DNA from: Endomychus coccineus
Lineage: Eukaryota; Arthropoda; Insecta; Coleoptera; Endomychidae
Direction of reading: 5' to 3'
Length of the DNA: 64,000 nt
Assembly: GCA_958510875.1 (NCBI GenBank)
Contig: OY294071.1
Location: 37,292,581-37,356,580, forward strand
The position numbers and the translations under genes were made by a program. Positions 52,485-64,000 of this stretch are shown here, piece after piece (within the stretch, counting starts at the first letter, position 1; each line of letters opens with the position of its first letter). The notes under the pieces are model-generated. The model was not told where the DNA came from. It worked only from the letters and a program-made list of their open reading frames with translations, and made no database searches.

Positions 52485-53010
52485 ATGGAAAACTCTCCAT
52501 ACCTTCACTGATGGCTCTACAAACAAAATGAGAGCTGGCGCGGGTATCTACTCAAGAAACCTATTCCTATATCTAACAACAACCCTAGGATAATATGCAA
52601 CAGTAGTCCAATCGGAAATTTGTGCTATCAACCAAAATCTTGAATGGCAAAATCAGCTGTGAGAACAAATACAAATGAATCCTCACGGACATCAGAGCTG
52701 CAGTACTAGCAAAAAGTAGGAACATGATATCACTTCCAAATTATTATTAGAAAGCCACAACAGCCTAAGCTAAGCAGCAAGTACTACATAACAGAAGGCA
52801 AACGAGAATGGATCGATAATAGCACCCTCATGGAAAAGTTTAATGCCTTCCTCAAAGATAACTCCCTGAATGCGCTTGAGCAAAGACGGGATGAAACTTC
52901 AGGCTGTACACAGGCCAAGGGGGAGAATATTACTCCAGACTATTTCGGAAGAACCTGTGATTACTTACAGGAATTACTACGGGACATTGTCAACTAAGAT
53001 AGCACTGGAG
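52485..53010 (+). mobile_element. Non-LTR relic with RNase H signature
   Basis: Plus-strand reading gives TFTDGSTNKMRAGAGIYSRN then YATVVQSEICAI, the start of a retrotransposon RNase H domain (usual: FTDGSK...GAGV; YATVFQAEI.AI). The rest is frame-broken. Confidence 0.6.
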
Positions 53011-53092
53011 TAGTGACCCCTATGGAGGGGGTACTCTGACCAATAGATCACCCTCGAAATTCATGCCAGAATCCAGAATACCGCTTGTAAAA

Positions 53093-53127
53093 GGAGCCAC
53101 TTTCAACGTGAACGTCGAAGTGGCTCC
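53093..53127. repeat. Short hairpin after the RNase H relic
   Basis: GGAGCCACTTTC at 53093 pairs with GAAGTGGCTCC ending at 53127 (one mismatch/bulge), loop AACGTGAACGTC containing ACGT twice. It may be part of the 3' end of the neighbouring retrotransposon relic. Confidence 0.55.
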
Positions 53128-54074
53128 CTTCGTTCTTTATTGTTTAGAGAAAAAAGATAACTGAAAATTTGAATATCATGACATTCAGTTATATGTAGTT
53201 GAATATCATGAGAATTTGTAGAATTATTCAAACACTATCCAGTTTGAAAGTATTATTAAAGGGAATAGTAATTACAACTCTTGAGCGCTTTATGTGTTTT
53301 GAACTTGGCTTTTTCCATTATCAGCCTTTCTGCCATTATCCAGTTACATACGGTATCTCAATTTAACGTTTCCAGTTTAATTGAAAGGCATTTTCTCTGA
53401 AGTATGGCACGGTTGTGCAAAGCAAGTTTCATAAGCGACTCATTTCACGGGATTATCAACATTTCACTCTTTCCCCTACGGCTGCACCGATTAACTTAAA
53501 ATAAAGCACATAGGATTATATAGACTTGGTAAAAAGCCGGCTTAATGTTTATTATTTCGAAAATTAAGTTGAAGGTAATAACAAACCCGAATACCAGAAA
53601 CACACATGAACTCAATGTTAATTTGAAATAAATTTAATCTGAACACAACAACCCTGAATTTTATTATATTTTTTCCTTCCTATGGGTTCTGTGAAACCAC
53701 AACAATTACAGCATACCCCTGAAAGGAACTAATTACCCTTTATTTAATTTATGAAAATGATTGGATGACCAAATTGAATATATTCAAGTGTAACAAGTTG
53801 AATTTTGATATAAAATATTTCAGTAATGAAGTTAAATAAATCTGACTCTATAATATAATCTGATATGATACTAAAATACGATACGATAGACTAAAATAAA
53901 TGTTTTCTCAATACAGAATACTGAATGCTATTGAACTAAATTGATAATTTGAAAGTGATTCTTTAAGAATTTAGGTCCAGCATTCACTGTCCGTGCAAAC
54001 AAGTCTATTGTAAAATTATTACTCTCATCGTTATTATTGAAACACAGCCAGAGGAGTTACCAAAAGTGCCCATT

Positions 54075-54600
54075 CTTCAGAAGGCCTATAGACCTTTAAG
54101 TCTAACATATTTTATGTTGAAGACTAGAAAAATAGTGAATAATTTCATCTGCAATACGTTAGTGAAAAAGAACCCCCATCACTGTCAGAATGCATATAGA
54201 GAGGGTGACGGGTAAAATGGAGAATGCGTTAGAACAGAGAGAAATAGCTCTATGTGCATTTCCTGACATCGGAGAAGCTTTTCACAAGGCTTCCTTCGAG
54301 AGGAGGAATACAGACGAAACGTCATCGAGATGGATGGGGCAAATTCTACGGATCAGAAGAGCTAAGACAACAAGGGAATGCCTGTGAGGGGGTACTATCA
54401 TCCCTACTGTGGAAACAGGTAGCAAAGGAATCCGCTGCCAAAGATATGCAGGTGATAATACAATCTTAATAGTTAAAGGAAAATTTGAGAGAGCTCTAGG
54501 CGATATTATCCAGGAAGGTCTTGAGATCACAGAGAAATGGCGAACTCGATCGTACTAGGAATCAACCCTTACAAAACTGAAATATTGACGTTTGCTATGA
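54075..54600 (+). mobile_element. Non-LTR reverse transcriptase relic
   Basis: Frame-broken plus translation: KAYRPLSLTYFMLKT (usual: FRPISLTSFLLKT), CQNAYREGDG, EIALCAF-DIGEAFHKASF (RT motif A), CQRYAGDN (decayed YADD box) and GINPYKTEILTFA. Missing the finger and thumb ends. Likely the same broad clade as the copies at 25.7 and 38.2 kb. Confidence 0.7.
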
Positions 54601-57600
54601 AAAGAAATATGGATCACATAAAACAGTTTCAACCTATTATTTCATCCTGATATCATTGGCCACATTTATTTGTTTAATATATGTTATTTTTATCCCAAAG
54701 CTTAGGACAATTCTGGGTAATTTGAACTGAAAATTATTATCCGTAATCAATCTGTCTGGACTAAGTTTGATAATTTTGTATGTGGAAATACTTGGTGTTC
54801 GAGGTCTTACTTCAATTATTTAACTGAAAAGAGTAGCCAATTCCAAACACGAACAAAGAGATATAAATTTCCAACGGGAACTTATTCAGTCGATCATAAA
54901 ACTTTAATATGGGACAAAGGTTTAGTATGCTTCCCCGTTTTCATCATTTATCGGGTCACACCTACATTTTTGATAACATCCTTTACCGACTACCGTAATA
55001 AAATCTGAGCAAACACTTATAACTCTTGAAATTTAATCAGTGTTGTCCACTCACTCGTTATATTTTGATTAAACCATCGAAATAATTCAACAGAATATAT
55101 ACATGACTTGAAAATGTTTGTAAAAGTTGAAAGAAAACCTTATAGAATTGATGGTTAGATTGATGATGATGATGATGAAAGTCTGAAAATTGAAATTAGT
55201 TCTAAGAATACAAACTGTACATATAAAAGTCGTCCAACCCTTATATACAATCAGAGGTGGTGTAATGTCTTATACCTCTGAAACGAGGAAGCTGATTTGG
55301 ATTCGGTTTTCTGAATATACGCACTATTTCCATTACATGGAACAATAATTTGTAGGAATATTATTCTGGAGTATTCCGAATAGTCCGGGAGCAAATTTGC
55401 TCAAAATATGTTTCACTTTATCTCTTTAAGCTTTGAGGAATCTAGTGAATTCAAGACAAGATTGATGAATATCATTCCATAAAGCTTCTTTTGATTTCTA
55501 AACATTTATGCAGCTAACCAAATAGTAGCATAGCGTAGCAATTAATGTCATAATGAATTCTGTATTCACTAGGGTGTATTACTTTCACTTGTTCTTTCGC
55601 AATCGTTTAGCATCGTTGATTTATCATCCCCATAAATGTTTCGGCAGTTGTATTGTCTCATTCGAAAAGCGTTTATATTCAAACTCAAGACGTGGCAAAA
55701 GGTCAAGCAATTTCTGTTGTTATCCGATGCCCCTTTCTAGAAATAGAATCTCATGTGCTGTATGTCAGAACACATTCTGAACCTAAGAACATAGGAACAG
55801 TGAGGTTGGATAGACCTAAGTTTGGGATCAGTTTCTTTATCGCTGAAGGTCCTCGGTGATAGGAATCAGTATTTAATAATTACAACAGAAAATGTAATGT
55901 TAACTCAAAGCTGGTATACACAATATGGTGACTTCAAATGTCCATTGTCCGTTCTGTTCACAACGTTTCAATTGCTAAGAATCTACAATTATCTTCAGAT
56001 GAATAATAACAAATCGTGAGACTACCAGGCTATCGTGACAGCATATAAATAGTCTGGTAGCCTTAGCTTTCACCTGAAGATTCAATGCTTATGTCAATTC
56101 ATATGTCACGCGAGATGTGCAAATAAATAAATAAACGTATGAGATCATTTTTTACCTAGTACATAAGCCCAATATTGTATGATAACAAGCATTTATGAGA
56201 GGTAGCTCTCATAATTTCCTGTCAAAGTAAGAGTTGGTTTTATAGCGGGTTGAGTTATCTCTATAACGTTTCAGTTTATGTACGTCCACGTCGCTTTAGA
56301 TTAGTTGTAGTGCTTGTACATTATTATAAGTTTTTAGGTTCTTTGAGAGACATATTTGCCATAAAATACAAAGTATGCCCACATGAAATTGTTTTGATAT
56401 ATAGCTATTCAGAAACATCAACTATGAACACTTTCATAACACTTTGAGCATTTAAAATTCTATTATAAGGTTATTATTAAAGTCATATCCGCATTTACTG
56501 CACATTTACTTTTTCGTTTGTAAATGTAATGGCCTATAAATCACTTATATGGATTTTGAAATTATTTCTAAATCACGCAAAAGTCTAATTTTATGAGTGT
56601 TTTTACAATGTAGTCAATTAAGGTATGGACCGTTACAAGTAATTTATGTCCCGCTAGAATTTAGAAATGTGACCTTAACCCCTATGTTATGGTTTTATTT
56701 TTGTCATGATCTCTGTGTAGCATCTTGTGTTTAAATAAAAATATAATACTAAATAATAACGGATCTGATATTCTGAATTGCTAGGAACAAATTGCCATTT
56801 ATTTCTCTCCGTTACACTTATATGTCAATCGGGAACGGAATATCCAAAGATACGGGAGGTAATAGAAAGATGTGATAGCCCAGAACAAAGCCAAAGCTTC
56901 TCCAAACCTACGAAATTGAGATTATTCCTTCACTTAAGATCCAATCAATAAAATATGCCAGCATTAAAATTAAAACCGAAAATAAATAAATTTAACGTGA
57001 AAATCATTTAAGATATTTTATGTCAACAATTTGCTGGCATCAATCGGTTAACTGTTCTAAATGTTAATTATGTTGAAGTCAAATATTTGAATAGTACATA
57101 ATCATGTAATATAAAGAAACCTGGATATTTGCAATAGTTTTGAACATTTTCCATATTTATTTTATTCACTATTTATAATATTTTATTACGATTGTAAATG
57201 TATATTTTTATTGAATGTTGTAATGCTCTATTTCTAAACATTTAAGTATTTCCTTTATTGATGACTAATCCCAAATATATTTTATTGCAATTACGTATGC
57301 CTCTATTTATTGCTTTTTAACTGAATTTATATATTGTAATGATACTTTTCTCATTCTGACACGTGTAAACAAATGTTCTTGTATTAACACAAAATATCTA
57401 TCTAAAAAATGTATTTCTACAAATTATAGTTATGCTCAAAGTTATATTAGGAATGTTACATGTTTGTAAAAATACTTGGATTTACTCCTTTATTCCAAGA
57501 GGAAATCGTTTGATTAGTCTTTGTGTTACTTGCGGAGATTGGAATCGATTGACATTATCTCTTTATTTTATGGAGCAATTAAACGCAAAGCATTAAACAT

Positions 57601-58993
57601 CAAAAAGCAATAAACTCACATAGGTTTTATTAAATTGGAAGTATATAAGTGTTAACGATCCGATTTGTAATTTCATTTAAAAGCTGTGATATTAATTATG
57701 ACTAAAATCTTGATAAAAGCGAAGATTATCAACTGCTGAAGTTAATCTTACACTCATATTTATTCTAGTAACCGAAAGAATGTTATATTACGGAATTAGG
57801 AGAACTTCAGTCTATCAACGATGGCTATTATTGACTTTCGTCGCCATCTTCACAATTTGGGCCTTCCTTCCACTCTTATTTATATAGATTCAAATTTGAC
57901 GATGTGGATAATGAGATTACTTCAAAAACAAAAATAAAATGAAAGCCCAAAAGTAGTTCAGATTCAGAGCCGTCGTTGGCACAAAGACGCCGCTAGCATC
58001 CAAAGGGAATACAGTTGATTGTCTAATTAATTGCTTTAATGAACCTGAAACTGCTAAGAGCCCGATTTAGTGAAGTTAGAAGCACGTGCACTGATAAGAG
58101 TAGGAACATCTGTGTAGCGATCAAATACTACTACATAAATTCTAACAGTACCATTGACACGTGCAGTTTACGATGATATTCTCGAATTTGAGAATGATGC
58201 TAGCTTATAGTAAACTGCAATTAAGTAGGTACTTCATATAACAAGCGTCATACTTCTATAGTGGATAGAGGAGCAAATCCTTTCAGATGACATTTACTGA
58301 TTTGATTACAAACCGCAACACCTAGTATTAGTTTTTTAGTTTTGGATGAATATTTATGGGTAGAGTTGTTTCAAATCAACGCCTGATTGACCTGTTCTGT
58401 AGTAACCCCAGCCAATTCTTGAAGAATTCTGGAATGCGTTTGATAATGCACCCCCATGTTTAGATGTAGTTTTTTGTAGGACCCGAATGGCATCGGAAAT
58501 ACGTAAACATGATTTATGGTATATGGAATATATGATGATTCCATATAGGTATCATTTTATACACAATCAGAGAGTAGCAAATAGATGATCTCTATTTCCA
58601 ACTTTATTGATGGGAAGAAATAAATTTCAATAACTGATTCTTTCAAAACATTTGACTCACAATGAATCTTATGTATTGCATGTTTTTATTATTGACTTTG
58701 AAAATAGCTCAAATATTTAATTATTAACTGATCATCAGATCACTAACGTTCATCACCCTCGTTTTGTTAAAACGATTTTCCGCTTTTGGACATTTATGCG
58801 ATTTAAAAATTAGATTGTAATATATATTTACTAGTTGTTGTCCGAGAAACAGGCTAATAGTGGTAGGAATAGTTAACTAATATATTTCAAATGATTAGAA
58901 ACAGCCAAAGGCGTAGAAATACTTGAAATTATATTCTATGTCAAAATATTGAAAGTTTATTTGAATTGGAAACATATGTATTTTACAGCTCTA
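54601..58993. other. Intergenic stretch, no gene seen
   Basis: AT-rich. Includes a short (GAT)n run near 55160. A 68-residue frame at 55653-55859 reads fairly protein-like but has no recognisable family or splice context. No RNA gene recognised. Confidence 0.5.
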
Positions 58994-59105
58994 TGATCGT
59001 TCAGTAACATTGCAACCTTCCTCGTTCTGTATATGAATTCGAGGACACAGTTGTTCACAACTATTAGTTTGTAATGTTACTGATCGATCTATTTAGAGAA
59101 ACCTC
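58994..59105. repeat. Short copy of MITE family A
   Basis: GATCGTTCAGTAACATTGCAA at 58995-59015 faces TTGTAATGTTACTGATCGATC at 59069-59089, followed by TAGAGAAACCT, the same end as the copy near 6680. Related to the arms at 28383 and 30512. Confidence 0.7.
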
Positions 59106-62100
59106 ACTATTTTAGATCGATTGAGTTCAGCAAATTTTAACTACTCCAAATTGCCGAGGGAAATATTATTAAATTCAGGGTGAAGTTTGTACTGTTTGTG
59201 GTACACCATATCGGGTCGATTCTTTCAAATGAATGGTAATCTACTGAAATTATTGTTCGTTATACTTGATCCAATCAACTCATGTAAAGGACCCCGCGGT
59301 GTTGTATGACAATGTCGCGTTTTATTGCTGTCATTGCATGTTAGCGGTTGGAATTGGGAATTATTCTCATTGTCAACTGTATCACTTTCGAATCATGTTA
59401 TTTGATGTGTGGAACGAAATCTACATCTGCTAATTGAAATCATTGTTGCTTAGTTCCTCATGATCGGATAGAGCTACAGTTTATGTTTCTCTGTAAGACT
59501 GAGAGTTAACTTATTAATATAATAGCCTCTTTAGGTGAATTTGGATTATGCAAGTACCAAATGACGAGTATAAAAGCTACAATATGAAGTACTTAGGCCG
59601 TATACAGATTAGTGTGCATTATGCTAAACAGCGCATCGCATCTCAGCTTATGTGACATTTACTAATCAATGGCATTGCCGTAAATCACATTCCCAACGGA
59701 CTGAACACGTCTAAACCTGGTCAATACATGCATCAAACCATTTATAATTGCCAACTATCCTATCTGATATATCATATTTTGGTAATTCCATCTCTGATTA
59801 AGATAGAGTTACGCATTAGCAATCAGCACTGATGACAGCTATCGCCTCTTGTCAAATGGAAATGATTCTCCTACTTCACTCAGTATATCCCTTTATTGGG
59901 TATATCATTGATCTCATGCCTGGTTTCACAAATTCACCCGATGAGGTGGTACATATGGCGATCACGATTATTCATCCGGTTATAGCACAAGCAGATCTAC
60001 TGATTAGAAAAAAATATAGAAGTTGAGTTTGTTGTGTTGTCCGATGGAGGCATATAGATAATACTGGCATTAAACTTATTTTCATAATATGGAGATATAA
60101 ATGAGCGCATTGAATTGATACATGACCTTATGAAACAATCGAGTTACTGAAAATTCAGATAAACTAATTTAAGAGATTATGAATCTACCAGAGTCGTAGA
60201 TATCTAAGTTGGTAAGCAGAGCTGAAAGGGTTAATCGTGTCTGAAATCCATTATTTCAGTTCCTTTCTAATTTAAAAGAATCATCCAAGATTTATATGGT
60301 ATATAGCGCAATGTTTTCCGCTTGAAATCTAATAGGAGGAAGTAAGGAGAGGAGAAAGTTAGGTAAAGTTTCGGCTGAGAATGTGTATCGGTGCAGAATG
60401 TTGGTCTAGTAGAAGTGTCGCTTCTCTTGGGGATACGGACTTATTTTGATTTAGCTGATACGGAAATGTCGACACTAGCACGGATTTATGTTTTGTCTCG
60501 CACAAGCGGTGGATGATAGAGGATAGCGACCCGGGACAGGGACAGTTCAACCATTACGGTCGAGTGCGTCTGGGGCCAAGATTTCCGTCTGTCTTGGGGG
60601 ATACAAATTGCTTAGTATTGTCTAATAATCACATAATAAATGTCACAACAGTAACTACTGAATTCTCAGTATTTTAAATCGAATTCTTTCCGAGTGGTAA
60701 CGTTCTTATTATATCTCCCATACCAATATATTTTTTATTAAAAGAGAGATAATACATATGTTTTACTGGTGTTATGTACCTACATAATATGTTAGACTCG
60801 TACAGGAAAAAATTGAGATATTAAAAATATATAAGTATAATTAAATTGAAATAAAAATAATAAGGTTATCATGCGAAAATACATTTATTTAAAGTCTTCG
60901 TTTAATAAAGTACCATTGTAAGTAGAAATTTAAAAACTCATCTGTGGACTAAAAATAATATATTATTTAACAGAATATTTTTTACATATTTCTTAAATGC
61001 TACTAGTGATCACGAATGGGTTCAGGCAATTTATTAAAATACCAATATTCTAAAAAAACGCTCTCTAACATACTATAAATCAATACCCTGACGGGGAAAC
61101 AATAGTCCTTTCAGGACTACTCAAGGACCGAAGGTAAAAGTAACACCGGAATCGAATTCTTCATCCTTGAGAACGCATTATGACGCAGTTTCAAACAAAT
61201 CGAACAGTTCAACCAAAAATTTTTCATAGATGGCTACTCTTAGAAAATCTTCAAAACCCAAAAATTTAACAAATATCGAATAACTGCTGGAACCTTCTCT
61301 ATGGGATCCTAGAATACTCCTCATACCAATTCTGGATGACTTATTTCTCAAAAGCATGATTTTTTAAAAGAAATAATTACGGAAACGGAAGTTCTCTCTG
61401 CCTCATTCTGATGATCTTGACATTGGTGCTCCGGAATATATTATGAATTCCAATAATAAAATACCTAAGCTTCATTAAACGTAGAATACGCTGTTTGAAA
61501 CTACAGGCAGATTAAAGCGTTCTTGCGTAATAAAGGGAAATTATCACTGAAAAGGGATTGTTATTGAATTAGGTGACGGTGGTGAAAGTAATGGCTGTCT
61601 TACATTCCGAATCATAAATTTGAAATAAAACATAACTGAAGTTTATATAGCACTCAGCTACTTCATCTTAGTAACGACCCACGGGTTGTTATATCTCTTA
61701 CAACATGGTATAGATGTATAAATATTAAGTAGGTTTGTAGCAGCCCTCGAAAGGAGAAATGAAAGGATTCACAATCGAGTCACTCGCCATAAATGACAAC
61801 AATTAGAGCTGTTAGCTGCGGGCTGCTCTGCCAGCGCATAGAGGATTAAGATGGCTTTGTCATCAAGGTAATGGAATCCGTGATGGAACTTGGAGAGCAT
61901 CTTCTCGATTGTCTAATTAATGTATTCTCGAATCAAAGATAGAATCGTTAATGTCAGTGATTGTGTAGTTAAGATGTTGACATCCCACAGTTTAGTTCCT
62001 TCAAACAACAGTTTATTTATCTTGTATGAATAGAATTTCGAATCAATTAGTCTAAAGCAATTTGAATTAGTTTTATTAATATTCATCTACAGAGCTATTA

Positions 62101-62346
62101 GTGTACCTATATGTTACTGTAAATTCAATTAATCCGGTTATTATGAATAATCGTCTCTAATATTGGAGAATTTGATAAAAATGTAGCAATTTATCAAATA
62201 CACCGGCCATTATAAATAATCTGCAGTTCTTGCGGTAAATTTGATAAATGTGCCAAGTTTGTTCTCCAGACAAACATTTAGCCGCACCATCCTATTTTGA
62301 CTTTGGGCTGCAGCATGCGCTATTGAGAGTATATTTTAATAGATAT
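59106..62346. other. Intergenic stretch, no gene seen
   Basis: Only short chance frames (59832-60026, minus 60359-60550). No splice-consistent exon chain, tRNA or repeat could be supported by eye. Confidence 0.5.
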
Positions 62347-62680
62347 GCAAAAGAGCAAGGGAAATCAATCAATTAGAAGAATAAACTTTCAAATAACCTG
62401 CCAGCCTAGTTTCCCAAAAATATATAAAAATTAAAAAACTAACCTGTCTAAATTTTAACAAGCTAACAACTAAGTGTTGATTCTGCATCAGCGATTTCAG
62501 CCCAGGAGATAGCACTCCGACTCCATATAATTTCGCTTGCAATAGTGGAGGTTCGAAACTCCAAGCGGCTGGTTAGCTTATAAAATTGTTGACGGGTTAG
62601 TATTTTTAATTTTCACGTGTTTTTTGGGAAACAAGATTAGCAGGTTATTGAAAAGTGTATTTGATTTTCCTTGCTTTGCA
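62347..62680. repeat. Fold-back element with arms of about 115 bases
   Basis: Left arm GCAAAAGAGCAAGG...AATAACCTGCCAGCCTAG, TTTCCCAAAAA, AAAATTAAAAA, ACTAACC, AAGCTAAC matches the reverse complement of the right arm (ending ...CCTTGCTTTGC) in the same order. The unique centre of about 105 bases contains GGTTCGAAACTCC, similar to a tRNA B box. No open frame. Confidence 0.75.
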
Positions 62681-62901
62681 CACATGTATTATTAAAGTGT
62701 AAATATACAGATGTATTCTTGAACAAAAAAAAAATTCTCTCCAATTAGTTTCATTCATACTGATCAAAATCCACATAATAAAATGTCCAATAAGCAAATT
62801 CAGCGGTGAGATTATTTATAATAACCGGTTATTTTCATAAGGGAATCATATTTCCCAAGTGAAATGGGGATTATTACCGGAGCTTATGCATAATCTCCAT
62901 A

Positions 62902-63965
62902 AAGCAGATTATGGATAAAAATTTTTACAGGCATCCTTCTCTTCTTTACAGAACAAATTCCAGCAATTATAAGAATTTTCAGAAAAATTTTGATTTTGGC
63001 AATTATTTCAAAGGGGTAGGTGTGGAATTCTCATTGATTCTGATATGAAACTACGTTTTAATACGTTTTCTAACATGAGGAATTTTATCCCAACGTTAGT
63101 TTTAATCTTAGGCCATGATTGAGTAAGTTACAGTGGTTATATCGGCATCCTTCTGAGCTTCTACAGATCCACTTCCATCAATTATATGAACTTTTAAAAA
63201 CATTTCGATTTTGGCAAATAATTCAAAGGGGTGTAGGTATGGAAAAATCTCGATTTTGGTCGATCTCATTGATTCTGATGAAACTACGTTTTAATACGTG
63301 TTCTAACGTGAGGAATTCAATCCTAACATTAATTTTAATCTTAGGTCATGATTAAATGAGTTACAATGGCTATATACCCTCGAATTCTGCTTATTAAATA
63401 TACAATGACATTGATAAAGTAATGTTGTAAAGCAGATTATGGATAAAAATTTATATATGCATCCTTCTGAGGTTCTACAGAACCAATTCCATCAATTATA
63501 TGAACTTTTAAAAACATTCCGATTTTGGCAATATTTCAAAGGGGTAGTAGGTATAGAAAAATCTTGATTTGGTCCATCTCATTGGTTCTGATGAAACTAC
63601 GTTTTAATAAGTGTTCTAACGTGAGGAATTCGATCCTAACATTAGTTTTAATCTGAGGCCATGATTAAATAAGTTACAGTGTTTATAGACCTCGAATTCT
63701 ACTTGTTAAATACACAGTGACACTGATAAAGTAATGTTGTAAATAAAGCAGATTATGGATAAAAATTTATATCGGCATCCTTCTGAGCTTCTACAGATCC
63801 AATTCAATCAATTATATGAACTTTTTTTTAAAAACATTCCGATTTTGGCAAATAATTCAAAGGGGTAGGTATGGAAAATTTTCGATCTCGATCTCATTGA
63901 TTCTGATGAAACTACGTTTTAATACATTTTCTAACGTGAGAAATTCGATCCTAACATTAGTTTTT
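62902..63965. repeat. Tandem repeat array running to the right edge
   Basis: At least four units led by GCAGATTATGGATAAAAATTT or its truncated form, at about 62902, 63142 (truncated), 63432 and 63750, spaced about 216, 314 and 316 bases. Each holds GGCATCCTTCTGAG, AACATTCCGATTTTGGCAA, TCAAAGGGGTAGG, CTGATGAAACTACGTTTTAA and ACGTGAGGAATTC. The chance plus frames at 63119-63355 and 63816-63998 are by-products of the repeat. Confidence 0.88.
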
Positions 63966-64000
63966 GGCACCTTTTGCACCGTTATGTGTACTCTGTAGTC

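Noticed and set aside
55653..55859. 68-codon frame with protein-like composition
   Set aside because: No homology recognised, no start context or neighbouring exons.

Overview
The window is AT-rich, intron-containing nuclear DNA of an animal. The gene content (Staufen with a split second dsRNA-binding domain, NKAIN, TPGS2, DNAJC21, and a giant secreted EAR-repeat protein) and the mix of decayed non-LTR, hAT, mariner and Penelope-like elements point to an insect, perhaps a beetle. The order is a guess; no sequence search could be run.

Layout. (1) 1-3.9 kb, minus: staufen, running off the left edge with its 5' end inside. (2) 4.8-6.3 kb, plus: intronless DNAJC21. It is head-to-head with staufen across about 0.9 kb. 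(3) 7.2-13.3 kb, plus: NKAIN, with two alternative last exons that use the same splice phase. Its large intron holds a fold-back element with a hAT deletion derivative inside it, which has a perfect 8-bp target duplication. (4) 16.9-19.5 kb, plus: TPGS2, with a GC-AG first intron and possible antisense coding exons in intron 3. (5) 20.2-21.2 kb, minus: a small gene with a four-cysteine motif, tail-to-tail with TPGS2. (6) 21.2-23.3 kb: a mariner-type transposase relic and a 71-bp tandem duplication. (7) 23.3-42.2 kb, minus: one gene whose 30 coding exons I joined by hand, with every splice phase agreeing. It predicts about 1,924 residues: signal peptide, EAR (EPTP) repeats, a long tandem block of degenerate 'I-N-G-V' modules, a cysteine-rich segment, and EAR repeats again. 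Its introns hold nested transposons: two related non-LTR copies, an R1-type element inside a palindromic MITE, and a Penelope-like element invaded by a non-LTR fragment and a 252-bp MITE. (8) 42.3-64 kb: no gene I can support, only transposon relics, fold-backs, and a tandem repeat array at the right edge whose unit is related to repeats inside the fold-back at 9 kb.

The genes do not form a pathway. Two touch RNA and ribosome biology (staufen, DNAJC21), one tubulin polyglutamylation (TPGS2), and one a membrane partner of the Na,K-ATPase (NKAIN). The large EAR gene is the most unusual locus. Its build (secreted, EAR repeats at both ends, repetitive centre, about 1,900 residues) makes me suspect the insect eggshell family Nasrat/Polehole/Closca, but that is a hypothesis.
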